Source of the DNA: an uncultured Sutterella sp.
GTDB lineage: Bacteria > Pseudomonadota > Gammaproteobacteria > Burkholderiales > Burkholderiaceae_F
DNA length: 24,436 bases
Direction: 5' to 3'
NCBI GenBank assembly: GCA_900544345.1
Contig: UQUR01000014.1
Span: 1 to 24,436, forward strand
Part shown: one piece after another, positions 1 through 8,296 of the stretch
How positions within the stretch are numbered: the first letter of the stretch is position 1
How the letters are laid out: each line of letters starts with the position of its first letter
Notes under the pieces: generated by a model
Databases searched by the model: none
What the model was told of the DNA's origin: nothing
The model's input: the letters and a program-made list of their open reading frames with translations, nothing else
Program-made: the position numbers and the translations under genes

Positions 1-363
1 CAGGCCCGAAAGACTTTCGCGAGAGGGTGTTTTGGTGAGAGATGAGCGCTGGCTTCAGAGAGATCTGGAGTGAAACTCATCCCGATGATGGAGGAAGAGA
101 AACTGAAAGTTGAGCAGATATTTTGACTATATCTGATCAACCTCGACTAGGTTTTTCGTAACGGATGGCTGTTATACGATCGGTCAGGTGCTGGGTCAGA
201 TTCCAACTGCAGCTCCCGAGCTTTGCACGCCATTCTTGTCTCCGACGAAGGCGATCGCTACTACGTAGCACTGCATCTGTTAGCTCCTGCTAAAACACCG
301 CTTATGCAAAGAGACTCAATTATGCAAAAAGCTATTGAAGTGATCTACCACCAACTCAATTAA
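1..363 (+). pseudogene. decayed coding remnant, unidentified
   Basis: No intact gene covers this stretch. Frame 1 is open from 151 to the TAA at 361-363 and gives a protein-like C-terminal end (for example VSDEGDRYYVALHLLAP). Around 170-235 the more protein-like reading is in frame 2 (TDGCYTIGQVLGQIP), and around 2-70 it is again frame 2, followed by in-frame stops. Coding-looking segments scattered over frames with several stops suggest an old gene broken by frameshifts and cut by the window edge. I do not recognise the family. It could also be plain non-coding DNA with chance open frames. Confidence 0.3.
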
Positions 364-382
364 GGAGGGAAAGAAAAAGCAT

Positions 383-405
383 TTCCTTATATAAAAGGAA
401 TTTTT
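383..405 (+). terminator. possible weak rho-independent terminator
   Basis: The arms TTCCTT (383-388) and AAGGAA (395-400) are separated by 6 nt and followed by TTTTT (401-405). The stem is short and AT-rich, so efficiency is doubtful. It follows the stop of the remnant at 361-363 and lies upstream of the leader of the next gene (406-569). In that leader I see no convincing promoter, only a loose TTGCCT match near 456. Confidence 0.4.
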
Positions 406-569
406 GCCTTTCAAAATCACTTTTGTCTGTTTCGTGTATTCCCCTAGAACAATTGCCTTATATCTAGGAGAAATGCTTATTTCTTTCAGACTCAGCCCTC
501 ATTACGATGGTAAAAATGCGGATTTTGTCCCATTAATCATTTACCAACAAACCAAGAAAGGAATTTCCC

Positions 570-1748
570 ATGTTTGAGGGCATGCTTTTTTACATCTTTG
601 TCTGCCTAGCATTTTTTGCGATCGGCGACTTCTTAGGCGTAGCCACTAAAGCGAAGCTTTCTTCTGTTTTCGTGAGCCTACTGTTATTCCTCGTTTTCTT
701 CATGGCCGACTGGATCCCGGATGACGTGATCAATCAGGCCGGTCTCACCCAAATCGGCAAGTGGGCCGTGGGCTTTGTGGTCTTCGGCATGGGCACGACC
801 ATTAATATGCGTGAACTCATTGCTGAGTGGCGCACGGTGGCAACTGCCTGCTTATCGATGGCTGTGATTTGGATCGGTATGGTGGTGCTTGTGCCCTTAA
901 TCGGCTACAACGAAACAATCGTTGCTATTCCGATTATTAACGGCGGTATTGTGGCCACTCAAATTATGACTTCTGCCGCAATGGAAAACGGCTTAGAAAT
1001 GGCCGCTGCCTTGGGTACGATTTTGTACGCCGTGCAAAAATTCTTCGGCACGCCCTTTGCCTCCTATTTTGGTTTGCGCGAAGCTCGCCAGGTGCTCACA
1101 GTCTACCGTCAAACGGGCGTCAATCCTAATAAACCCATTGCAAAGCCCGGAGAAGAGCCCAAGCCCACCTTTGCTGAAAAAAATAAGAAGTACTACGGTC
1201 AATTTGTCTGCTTAGGCATCATGGCTTTCTTCTCCTGGGTGGCCTCCATCATCGGTCAAATGACCGGTTTAAGCTACACGATTTGGTGCTTGATTTTGGG
1301 TGCCATCATGTCTACGACCGGCTATGTGCCCAAAAACATCATGGCTCAAGCCAAATCGGGCGGCATCTTTAACGTTGCAGTGTTTGCCTCCATCATCCCA
1401 AGCTTAGCCAAGATTGACTTCCATGAATTAATTGTCTTAGGTTACAGCACTGTAGTCGTTTTCGTTGTGGTCTTCGTTCTGCTTTATGTCTGCTTTGCCA
1501 TTTTGCCGCTCTGGAAAGTACAGGGTCATAAAAACGTGGCATTGGGTGTCGCAGCAGCTCAGCTCCTAGGATTCCCTGCGACCTACCTTATTGCAAACGA
1601 AGTGGCAACGGCTGCCGCAGAAAATGACGAAGAAAAACAGGTGGTACTCGATGCCATTATGTCTAAGTATCTCGTAGCGGGCTTTACCACTGTGACCTCA
1701 GTTTCCGTCATCATTGCCGGTATCTTTGAAACATTCATTGTTCCGTAA
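570..1748 (+). CDS. multi-pass inner-membrane protein, putative transporter
   Basis: This 392-residue protein is almost entirely hydrophobic, with about ten predicted membrane segments. A polar loop rich in Lys, Pro and Glu lies near residues 185-212, in the middle, suggesting two halves. The glycine-rich segment around residues 70-77 (VVFGMGTT) and the pattern of two hydrophobic halves recall carboxylate or amino-acid symporters of the GltS type, but I cannot place it in a named family. The start is supported by AAAGGA about 8 nt upstream of ATG. It lies 57 bp before a gamma-glutamyltransferase gene in the same direction, probably in one transcript. I infer that it moves glutamate, a gamma-glutamyl compound or a product of that enzyme. 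Substrate and direction are not visible in the sequence. Confidence 0.8.
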   Translation: MFEGMLFYIFVCLAFFAIGDFLGVATKAKLSSVFVSLLLFLVFFMADWIPDDVINQAGLTQIGKWAVGFVVFGMGTTINMRELIAEWRTVATACLSMAVIWIGMVVLVPLIGYNETIVAIPIINGGIVATQIMTSAAMENGLEMAAALGTILYAVQKFFGTPFASYFGLREARQVLTVYRQTGVNPNKPIAKPGEEPKPTFAEKNKKYYGQFVCLGIMAFFSWVASIIGQMTGLSYTIWCLILGAIMSTTGYVPKNIMAQAKSGGIFNVAVFASIIPSLAKIDFHELIVLGYSTVVVFVVVFVLLYVCFAILPLWKVQGHKNVALGVAAAQLLGFPATYLIANEVATAAAENDEEKQVVLDAIMSKYLVAGFTTVTSVSVIIAGIFETFIVP

Positions 1749-1805
1749 GGTCACAATTAAACGAAACGATTTATTTGATCGACACTTTTTGAAAGGGTAA
1801 ACATC

Positions 1806-3422
1806 ATGTTTAAGTTTGATGCTCAAGACTATCCGTACGCCTCCAAGCGCCACGTGGTCTATGCCAAAAACGGGATGTCCTGTGTGGGCAATCCTTCTGG
1901 CGCTGCCGCCGGTCTTCAGGTCCTTTTAAAAGGCGGCAACGCCATTGACGCTGCCGTCGCAGTCGCATGCGCGCAGCCTGTCGTCGAACCCACGGGTAAC
2001 GGTTTGGGTGCTGACTGCTTTGCGCTCATTTGGTATAAGGGCAAACTCTACGGAATCAATGGTTCAGGTCCGCTGCCCAAGGCTGCTTCCATTGCTAAAT
2101 TGAAAGAACGCGGTTTTGACAGCATTCCGCCCTATGGCGTCGAACCCATTGATGTGCCGGGTGCAGTGGGCGGCTGGATGGCCATGCATGAGCGCTTCGG
2201 TCGCTTGCCCTTAGAAGAAGTGATGGCTCCTGCCATTGATTACGCTGAAAATGGCTACCCGGTCTCACCTAACATCAGTCGTTTGTGGGAAGAGGCTTAT
2301 AAAAACTACAGCAAGTACCGTGACCGTCCGGAGTTTAAAGGCTGGTTTGATACCTTTGCTCCGAACGATACGTGGCTGCGTCCGGGCAATGTCTTTAAGA
2401 GCCATGATATGGCCGAAACCCTTCGTGAAATCGCCCGCACCAAGGGGGAATCTTTCTATCGCGGAGCGCTTGCTCAAAAGATCGATGCCTTCATGAAGGA
2501 ACATAACGGATTCTTGTCGGCAGAAGACTTAGCGGCCTACCATCCCGAATGGGTTCAACCGTTAAAGACCGATTACCGCGGTTACGACGTTTGGGAAATT
2601 CCGCCCAACAGCCACGGCATCACCGTTTTGATGGCTCTGAATATTTTGAAGGGCTTCACATTCGGCGAACGCGACACCATCGACACGCTTCATAAGCAAA
2701 TCGAAGCTATGAAGCTTGCTTTCGTCGATACGATGGAATATGTGGCCGAACCCTCACACATGATTGTTACCTCCGAGCAGCTTTTGAGCCAAAAGTATGC
2801 TGATGACCGCAGAAAACTCATCAAGCCTGACTCTGCTTTGATGCCCGAAGTGGGAGATCCGCGCTACAGCTCTACCGTTTACTTTGCTACGGCTGACGCC
2901 GAAGGCAACATGGTGAGCATGATTCAAAGTAACTTCCGTGGATTCGGCTCCGGTATCGTCGTTCCTGGCACGGGTATTTCGCTCAATGACCGCGCTCAAA
3001 ACTTCCGCTTTGATGAAAAGCATCCCAATGCTTACGAAGGCGGCAAGCGCCCGTACCACACGATTATTCCGGCCTTTATCTCTAAGGGCGATCAACCGAT
3101 TTCTGCCATGGGCATCATGGGCGGTTGGATGCAACCCCAGGCCCACCTGCAAGTCATCATGAATATGATTGACTTCCATTTGAATCCCCAACAGGCCCTC
3201 GACGCCCCGCGTTGGCAATGGATTGGCGGCAAGAAGGTGGAAGTTGAACACGATATGCCCAATCACCTTGTTCGCCTGCTTCAACGCATGGGTCACGACA
3301 TCGTTGTGCAACCCGATCCCTATCACATGGGACGCGGTCAAGTGATTTTGCGTGATGAAAAGACGGGAATCCTTTGCGCCGGTACGGAAAAACGCACCGA
3401 CGGTCAGATTGCCTCTTTCTAA
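1806..3422 (+). CDS. ggt: gamma-glutamyltransferase, cytoplasmic type
   Basis: Ntn-hydrolase of the gamma-glutamyltranspeptidase family (538 residues). Such enzymes cleave gamma-glutamyl amides like glutathione, or move the glutamyl group to an acceptor. The proenzyme normally cuts itself before a threonine that becomes the nucleophile. Here the best candidate is Thr357 in YSSTVYF, followed by ADAEGNMVSMIQSNFRGFGS and the GGKRPYHTIIPAF and GGWMQPQAH signatures of the small subunit. N-terminal family motifs are GGNAIDAAVA (43-52) and EPTGNGLGAD (61-70). There is no signal peptide, unlike the periplasmic E. coli enzyme, so it resembles the cytoplasmic YwrD-like branch. GAAAGGG lies 8 nt before the ATG. 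It is the second gene of a unit with the membrane protein at 570-1748 and ends at a strong terminator. The acyl acceptor is unknown. Confidence 0.93.
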   Translation: MFKFDAQDYPYASKRHVVYAKNGMSCVGNPSGAAAGLQVLLKGGNAIDAAVAVACAQPVVEPTGNGLGADCFALIWYKGKLYGINGSGPLPKAASIAKLKERGFDSIPPYGVEPIDVPGAVGGWMAMHERFGRLPLEEVMAPAIDYAENGYPVSPNISRLWEEAYKNYSKYRDRPEFKGWFDTFAPNDTWLRPGNVFKSHDMAETLREIARTKGESFYRGALAQKIDAFMKEHNGFLSAEDLAAYHPEWVQPLKTDYRGYDVWEIPPNSHGITVLMALNILKGFTFGERDTIDTLHKQIEAMKLAFVDTMEYVAEPSHMIVTSEQLLSQKYADDRRKLIKPDSALMPEVGDPRYSSTVYFATADAEGNMVSMIQSNFRGFGSGIVVPGTGISLNDRAQNFRFDEKHPNAYEGGKRPYHTIIPAFISKGDQPISAMGIMGGWMQPQAHLQVIMNMIDFHLNPQQALDAPRWQWIGGKKVEVEHDMPNHLVRLLQRMGHDIVVQPDPYHMGRGQVILRDEKTGILCAGTEKRTDGQIASF

Positions 3423-3446
3423 TGAATTGTTAGATCGCTCATATTC

Positions 3447-3480
3447 AAACGGCGGGGAGATGAACTTCCCGCCGTTTTTA
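3447..3480 (+). terminator. rho-independent terminator after ggt
   Basis: A stem of about 12 bp (AACGGCGGGGAG at 3448-3459 with CTTCCCGCCGTT at 3465-3476) has a 5-nt loop and a following T-run. It closes the transporter-ggt unit. The next gene arrives convergently and stops at 3503. Confidence 0.9.
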
Positions 3481-3502
3481 TAGGTTCAAGTCGAAAAGCT
3501 TT

Positions 3503-4417
3503 TTAATCAACCGGCGGCAGCTCCGCTCCCAACATATAAAGCGAAGCCTCCACTTTGCGGATGGGGTGAGAGCCAGTTATCCAACTACTGCCCTTTTCAT
3601 CCATGGCTTTAGCTTTGCAAAGGGCTTCTACAACAAGCCACGTGGCTAAGTAATTGCTGTGCGCAAAAGTTCTTTCACGCAAAGGCCGCTTTTTAATGGT
3701 ATCTAAAGACGTAAAGTCATTATCACCCCAAGAGGCATTACGGGAGACATTTTTCTTATCCTTTCCCCATCCATGAACACAGCCTAATTTCAGCGTCAAA
3801 GGCAAAGAAATTTCTCTTTCGATGCAATAGAGACGAATCAAATAACAAAGACCGCCCGCTACGCGGCTCTCATAGGCTAAAAAATCAGGAATCAGCGTGG
3901 CATAAATGCGAGAGAAAAAACTCGTCATTCTTGGACCATAAAAGCGCCCGAAGGCGTCTTCATTGGGCGAGTCGCTTGAAAGCTGATTCACTGCGAAAGC
4001 CACTGACTCACATAAATCTTTCATCTCTAAAAGCGTCTTTTCGTTTGAGTGATACAAAAGGCTTGTTGCACCGAAAATGGTATTTACAATATTGATAAAA
4101 GCGGCATCGTCGCGCTTATCTAACGCCTCCTTTAGGGGCTTTTCATACTCTATGAGACGCTCTTGAAAGGCTCTATTGGGCTCTTCCTGAATGTATTGCT
4201 CCCAAGCATCTTGAAGACTTGTAAAGCAGTACTGTGCTTTAGGTCGCTTAGTTTGTGTCAGGTAAGGAGGATCAAAAACACGACCGACAATAAATCGAGC
4301 TAAAAAGTCAGTAAACCCTTGCACTTCAGGTTGGCTCAGATAGTGCTCTCGGGCAGAAATCAACGACTCAGACTCCCACATAAACGGCTCACCACAAAAA
4401 GACAAACATGATTGCAT
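3503..4417 (-). CDS. uncharacterised protein, possible DNA-glycosylase-like fold
   Basis: Soluble protein of 304 residues from ATG at 4417. A TTG at 4435 would add six residues; neither start has a clear ribosome site. I do not recognise a named family. One segment (about 161-186) reads GPRMTSFFSRIYATLIPD and then YESRVAGGL. This resembles the 'sKil..lnPd.fpiyDsrVa' core of HhH-GPD-like 8-oxoguanine glycosylase relatives, where a Lys and an Asp act. Here those positions look like Ser and Glu, so if related it may be catalytically altered. No membrane segment or signal peptide is visible. It is transcribed divergently from the EamA gene at 4554 across a 136-bp AT-rich gap, and convergent to ggt. 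The glycosylase idea is weak pattern memory only. Confidence 0.65.
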   Translation of the reverse strand: MQSCLSFCGEPFMWESESLISAREHYLSQPEVQGFTDFLARFIVGRVFDPPYLTQTKRPKAQYCFTSLQDAWEQYIQEEPNRAFQERLIEYEKPLKEALDKRDDAAFINIVNTIFGATSLLYHSNEKTLLEMKDLCESVAFAVNQLSSDSPNEDAFGRFYGPRMTSFFSRIYATLIPDFLAYESRVAGGLCYLIRLYCIEREISLPLTLKLGCVHGWGKDKKNVSRNASWGDNDFTSLDTIKKRPLRERTFAHSNYLATWLVVEALCKAKAMDEKGSSWITGSHPIRKVEASLYMLGAELPPVD

Positions 4418-4502
4418 TGTATCGAACTCAGTCAACTCAATTAAAAAATTATTTATTCCCCAAAAGTCATCTTGAACCCAAAATAATTAACATCAATACT
4501 GT

Positions 4503-4531
4503 TTGAGGTTTTACTAACCGCGGTCAATAAT
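4503..4531 (+). promoter_or_regulatory. candidate sigma70 promoter for EamA permease
   Basis: TTGAGG (4503-4508), a 17-nt spacer and AATAAT (4526-4531) fit a housekeeping promoter, predicting a start near 4538 and a very short leader before ATG at 4554. A second pair in the same gap (TTGAAC 4472-4477, AATACT 4495-4500) is less good. Confidence 0.35.
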
Positions 4532-4553
4532 AAAACTATTTCAATTCGAATAA

Positions 4554-5447
4554 ATGGCGATGCATTCTGCAATTTTCAAAGGGTTTCTTCTGGCGCTGAC
4601 GGCTGGAACCTCTTGGGGCTCAATGGCTGTGGCAGCCCAGTACCTGATGACGCATTACGGCTTTTCGGCTGAAAATCTCACTGCGCTCAGAGTTTTTGGA
4701 GCCGGGCTTGCTTTAGCCATGATTGACTGCATCCTATCGCCCAAAAATCATCTCAAGACCGTTTTTAAATGGGAAAACCTCAGAGATATTGCTGTCTATG
4801 GTTTGGGCGTATTAGGTATTCAATGGGCATTTTTTCTTTCCATTGAACACGCCAACGCGGCCACTGCCGGTATTTTGGTTTTAACCGGTCCGCTTTTTGT
4901 GATTAGCTTTTTAGCCTTCATTGATCACCGAAAAGTACAGAGCGTTGAATTGGGAGCAATCGGCTTATCGGCCGTGGGTGTCATCTGCCTTATTACAAAA
5001 GGGGATTTTTCTCAACTTAATTTTTCAAGTATCGGCGTTTTCTGGGGATTAGTCTCTGCCATTTGCGGAGCCTTCTGCACCATTCAACCGAGACAACTCA
5101 TCAAACGCGTCTCTGTCACCACCGTTGTTGGCTGGGGGATGCTCATCGGAGGTGCTGTAGGATGCGTAGTCATTAACCCCTTTGATATGAATGTTCAATG
5201 GAATGTGCAATGTATCGCTTTGTATGGGTACATCGTTCTTTTTGGCACCATCATTGCCTTTTGGTGTTATTTAAAAAGCCTCGAATTTGTCCCGCCGTCA
5301 ATTACTTCAATTCTCAATTGTTTTGAACCGCTTTCAGCGGTGCTGCTTTCAGTCATAATTCTAGGCACGAGCTTTCAGACAGTCGAAGTCGTGGGAGCTC
5401 TATTGATTTTCTCAACAGTGTTTCTGCTTACTAAAGCCAAATTTTAA
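4554..5447 (+). CDS. EamA/DMT-family permease
   Basis: This 297-residue membrane protein has ten hydrophobic segments in two repeats of five, the layout of the drug/metabolite transporter (EamA, RhaT-like) superfamily. Typical pieces are the opening GFLLALTAGTSWGSMAVAAQ, the segment AATAGILVLTGPLFV near residues 100-114 at the end of the first repeat, and PPSITSILNCFEPLSAVL near the end of the second. Members usually export amino acids or other small metabolites. The substrate cannot be read from sequence. No good ribosome site precedes the ATG; a second ATG is six bases downstream (4560). The stop codon lies one base from the stop of the convergent dctQ gene, with no terminator between them. 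Confidence 0.88.
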   Translation: MAMHSAIFKGFLLALTAGTSWGSMAVAAQYLMTHYGFSAENLTALRVFGAGLALAMIDCILSPKNHLKTVFKWENLRDIAVYGLGVLGIQWAFFLSIEHANAATAGILVLTGPLFVISFLAFIDHRKVQSVELGAIGLSAVGVICLITKGDFSQLNFSSIGVFWGLVSAICGAFCTIQPRQLIKRVSVTTVVGWGMLIGGAVGCVVINPFDMNVQWNVQCIALYGYIVLFGTIIAFWCYLKSLEFVPPSITSILNCFEPLSAVLLSVIILGTSFQTVEVVGALLIFSTVFLLTKAKF

Positions 5448-5448
5448 A

Positions 5449-5943
5449 TCAAGCCTCAAAGTCATCATACTTGCCTCGGATGGCCAAAATAAAGTCTCTT
5501 AGAGCATAGCATGACATAAAAAAGGCGCTCACCGGAATAGCGGCATAGGCGACTTTGACCTGCATCCAGGGGATGGACTGCATATAGGCGTGTGCTCTCA
5601 TCACCCAGACAAAGCCGTAGTAGCAGATGAGCACATAAGTGATGAGTTCAATTGCGCAGACAATCCCACGGCAAATTTTCGCGGTCTTTCCTTCCAAACG
5701 CTCGGTCATGACCTCCACTACGAAGTGATTTCTTGTGCGCACCAATTCCTGTGCACCCAAAAAGATCATCCATATGAGGCAAATCTGAATCCAGTCATCG
5801 GTCTGCGTGAAGTTATAGATGGGAACAAAGCGCACAAAAACATTCGCAAGAAACATGATGACGATAGCAGCGAGCGCCACCACACAAATGAAGCGCGTGA
5901 TGCGGCTAACCCAATGATCAATAGTTTTCAGTAACTCAATCAT
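5449..5943 (-). CDS. dctQ: TRAP transporter small permease (DctQ type)
   Basis: This 164-residue protein with four hydrophobic segments matches the small membrane subunit of tripartite ATP-independent periplasmic transporters. Family-like features are the short amphipathic start, the DDWIQICLIWMIFLGAQELV segment around residues 48-67, and the R-x-x-x-H-F-V-V-E-V stretch after it. In the complex it pairs with DctM to couple solute uptake to a sodium gradient. It starts 3 bp after the dctM stop, so the two are translationally coupled. It is last in the operon, which is unusual because DctQ normally precedes DctM. It runs into the EamA gene from the other side with a single base between stop codons. 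Confidence 0.9.
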   Translation of the reverse strand: MIELLKTIDHWVSRITRFICVVALAAIVIMFLANVFVRFVPIYNFTQTDDWIQICLIWMIFLGAQELVRTRNHFVVEVMTERLEGKTAKICRGIVCAIELITYVLICYYGFVWVMRAHAYMQSIPWMQVKVAYAAIPVSAFFMSCYALRDFILAIRGKYDDFEA

Positions 5944-5946
5944 CTG

Positions 5947-7230
5947 CTACTCCACAAGAGCTGCCAAGCCCAAAGAAAGCCCCGGAATAAACGCTACAGC
6001 TATCGCCACTAAAATCATGATCACCACATAGCCCAGAGCGTGCTTAGCAATCATCATCACCTTTTCTCCGGTGATAGACGCCATTACATAAAGATTAAGC
6101 CCAACCGGAGGCGTTAGTACTCCAACGGCCAGTGCAATACACATCACGATACCCAACTGAATCAAATCGTAGTTAAAGCTTTTTGCAATGGGCACGAAAA
6201 TCGGCACCGTAATGAGCAAAATTGCCGTTCCCTCCATAAAGCACCCCATAATCACCAAAATCGCAATGATGATTAAAAGGACCACTGCTACCGAGGAGAA
6301 GGTGCTTGAAACAAACGCAATTGTTTGTTGCGGAATACGCGTGTACAAAAGCACATATTGGAAAAAGCCGGCCGTAGCAATTACGAACATCACTTTTGCG
6401 GTTTGCTCAACTGTATTCCAAAAAATGGACGGAAGATCCTTCAGTTTAAGGGTCTTAAAAACAAAAAGCCCCAGGATAAAAACATAAAAGGAGGCAACGG
6501 CAGCGGCTTCAGTTGCCGTAAAAAGCCCGGCAAACATCCCTCCGATCACAATCACAGGGGTCAAAAGGGACCAAAACGCATCCTTAAAGCCCTCCCAGCG
6601 CTCAGCCCATGAAGCTTTTGGAGTCACCGTGTAGCCTTCTTTTTTACAGACGTAGGAAGACCAGAGCATGAAGGCTAACCCCAAAAGAAGCCCCGGCACA
6701 GTACCGGCAGCAAAAAGAGCGTTGACACTAGTTTGCGTCAAACCCGCAAAAAGAATGAGAGTAATGGAAGGCGGAATAATCGGACCCAAAGCACCGCCTG
6801 CGGCAATCGTTGCGCAACTAAAAGCACGGTCATAGCCCGATTTAGTCATTTCAGCGATCGCAATCATGCCGATTCCGGCAGCGCACGCTGCAGCCGACCC
6901 TGACATTGCAGCCATCACAATACAGGCTACAATCGCAGCGTTAGATAAACCTCCGGCCCTATGGCCTAAACAAACTCTGCCAAAACCAAATAAGCTCTGG
7001 GAGATGCCCCCCACGCTCATGAGATTACCCATCAACAAAAAGAAAGGAATGGACATCAGGGTGATGCCCGAGACTTGCGAGAACATGCGCTGGGGCACAA
7101 GAAAAAGCCGAGACATGTCGCCTCCGGCCATCAAAAAGGTCGCAATGGAGGCAAAACCCATTGTGACAGCCGTTGTCACGCCCAAAAGCAAAAGCAACAA
7201 CACACCCGCAAAAATCGCAAACATCACCAT
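5947..7230 (-). CDS. dctM: TRAP transporter large permease (DctM type)
   Basis: This 427-residue protein with about twelve membrane segments is the transport subunit of the TRAP complex. Typical signatures are MAAMSGSAAACAAGIGMIAI (107-126), GALGPIIPPSI (146-156) and, near the end, GVLTPPVGLNLYV. These re-entrant hairpin motifs carry the sodium and substrate sites in the family. AGGAAAG lies 7-13 nt before the ATG at 7230; an internal ATG six bases later is possible. It sits 16 bp after the dctP stop and 3 bp before dctQ, so the three genes form one transcript. Confidence 0.95.
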   Translation of the reverse strand: MVMFAIFAGVLLLLLLGVTTAVTMGFASIATFLMAGGDMSRLFLVPQRMFSQVSGITLMSIPFFLLMGNLMSVGGISQSLFGFGRVCLGHRAGGLSNAAIVACIVMAAMSGSAAACAAGIGMIAIAEMTKSGYDRAFSCATIAAGGALGPIIPPSITLILFAGLTQTSVNALFAAGTVPGLLLGLAFMLWSSYVCKKEGYTVTPKASWAERWEGFKDAFWSLLTPVIVIGGMFAGLFTATEAAAVASFYVFILGLFVFKTLKLKDLPSIFWNTVEQTAKVMFVIATAGFFQYVLLYTRIPQQTIAFVSSTFSSVAVVLLIIIAILVIMGCFMEGTAILLITVPIFVPIAKSFNYDLIQLGIVMCIALAVGVLTPPVGLNLYVMASITGEKVMMIAKHALGYVVIMILVAIAVAFIPGLSLGLAALVE

Positions 7231-7246
7231 AAGAGATCTTTCCTAC

Positions 7247-8233
7247 TTATTGGACGGCTTTTACGGCATTGAGCACTTCATCCATCGCGTCTTTGCCGGC
7301 CAATTCAGCCACTTTGGTATAGGCTGGAGCCATCTTTTTCACAAAAGACTCACGATCCGGATAAGTAACATTCATACCCTTTTTCTTTAATTCTTCAACT
7401 ACGGCGCTTTCCCCTTCACTAATCATCTTGCGAGTGAGGTTTTGGGCATTGACGGCTTCTTCCTTCAGGATCTTTTGCTGCTCTTGAGGCAACCCTTCAA
7501 AAAGGGTCTTATTCATCAAAAGCACCTGGCAGTCAAAGTAGTGATTAGTCATCGCTAATTGATTTTGTGTCTCATAGAGACTATCGGCCAAAATCGTAAA
7601 GACGGGGTTTTCTTCACCGACCACCACTCCCTGCTTTAAGGACGTATAAAGCTCAGAATAAGCAATGCTTTGCGTGTTGGCGCCAATCGCATCAAAAGCA
7701 GCTAAAAGGCCCGTGGCGGGCGGCACACGGATCTTGACGCCTTTGAGATCATCAGCTGAGTTCACCACAACGTCTTGAGTAGTGGTTTGACGAAAACCGT
7801 AATCAAACATGGATAAGCCTACAGCATCGTAATTGGCCAGTCCCTCATTCATCCAAGGCATCACAAAGGAGTCGATTACTTGGTGGGCCTCATCGTAGCT
7901 CTTAAAGAGAAACGGTGCCGTCATGGCATTGAGTTTTTTAGAGTACATCGCCATATTGCCTAAAGACACGACCGCCATATCTAGTGCACTCATCGTCACC
8001 TGTTCGGCCAATGCCGGCTGATCGCCCAATTCTCCCGAAGGATAAACCTCCACTTTGAGTTCACCCTTAGTGCGAGCCTCAACATTTTTAGCAAATTGAA
8101 GGGCTGCGGCATGGTGAGCGTGGCTTGTCGCCGCCGTATGCGCAAGGCGAATGGTTTGAGCGGCTTGAGCCGAAAAACTGGCGGCAACAAGACAGGCCCC
8201 TGCAACAAACATGGCTTTAAGGGCGGATTGCAT
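7247..8233 (-). CDS. dctP: TRAP transporter solute-binding protein (DctP type)
   Basis: Periplasmic receptor of the TRAP system (328 residues). The N-terminus is a signal peptide with probable cleavage after the SAQA motif at residues 21-24. The DctP fold is shown by TIRLAHTAATSHAHH just after cleavage, VEVYPSGELGDQ near 61-72, DLKGVKIRVPPA around 162-173 and GVVVGEENP at 202-210. Arg169 in KIRV corresponds to the arginine that clamps the substrate carboxylate in this family, so the ligand is probably an organic acid; which one is not visible. GGAGGT precedes the ATG closely. It is first in the operon. The leader (8234-8296) contains TATACT, a possible -10, without a clear -35. Confidence 0.94.
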   Translation of the reverse strand: MQSALKAMFVAGACLVAASFSAQAAQTIRLAHTAATSHAHHAAALQFAKNVEARTKGELKVEVYPSGELGDQPALAEQVTMSALDMAVVSLGNMAMYSKKLNAMTAPFLFKSYDEAHQVIDSFVMPWMNEGLANYDAVGLSMFDYGFRQTTTQDVVVNSADDLKGVKIRVPPATGLLAAFDAIGANTQSIAYSELYTSLKQGVVVGEENPVFTILADSLYETQNQLAMTNHYFDCQVLLMNKTLFEGLPQEQQKILKEEAVNAQNLTRKMISEGESAVVEELKKKGMNVTYPDRESFVKKMAPAYTKVAELAGKDAMDEVLNAVKAVQ

Positions 8234-8296
8234 GGATTGACCTCCGGGAAGTTGTGAAGAAAAATTCAGTCTTAAGTATAACGGGCTTCTTTGAAA

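Noticed and set aside
2754..3341. 195-codon open frame on the minus strand
   Set aside because: It lies wholly opposite the well-supported ggt gene and shows no motif; it is a shadow of ggt codon use.
6866..7390. 174-codon plus-strand frame across dctM and dctP
   Set aside because: It is antisense to two TRAP genes with clear signatures; no ribosome site.
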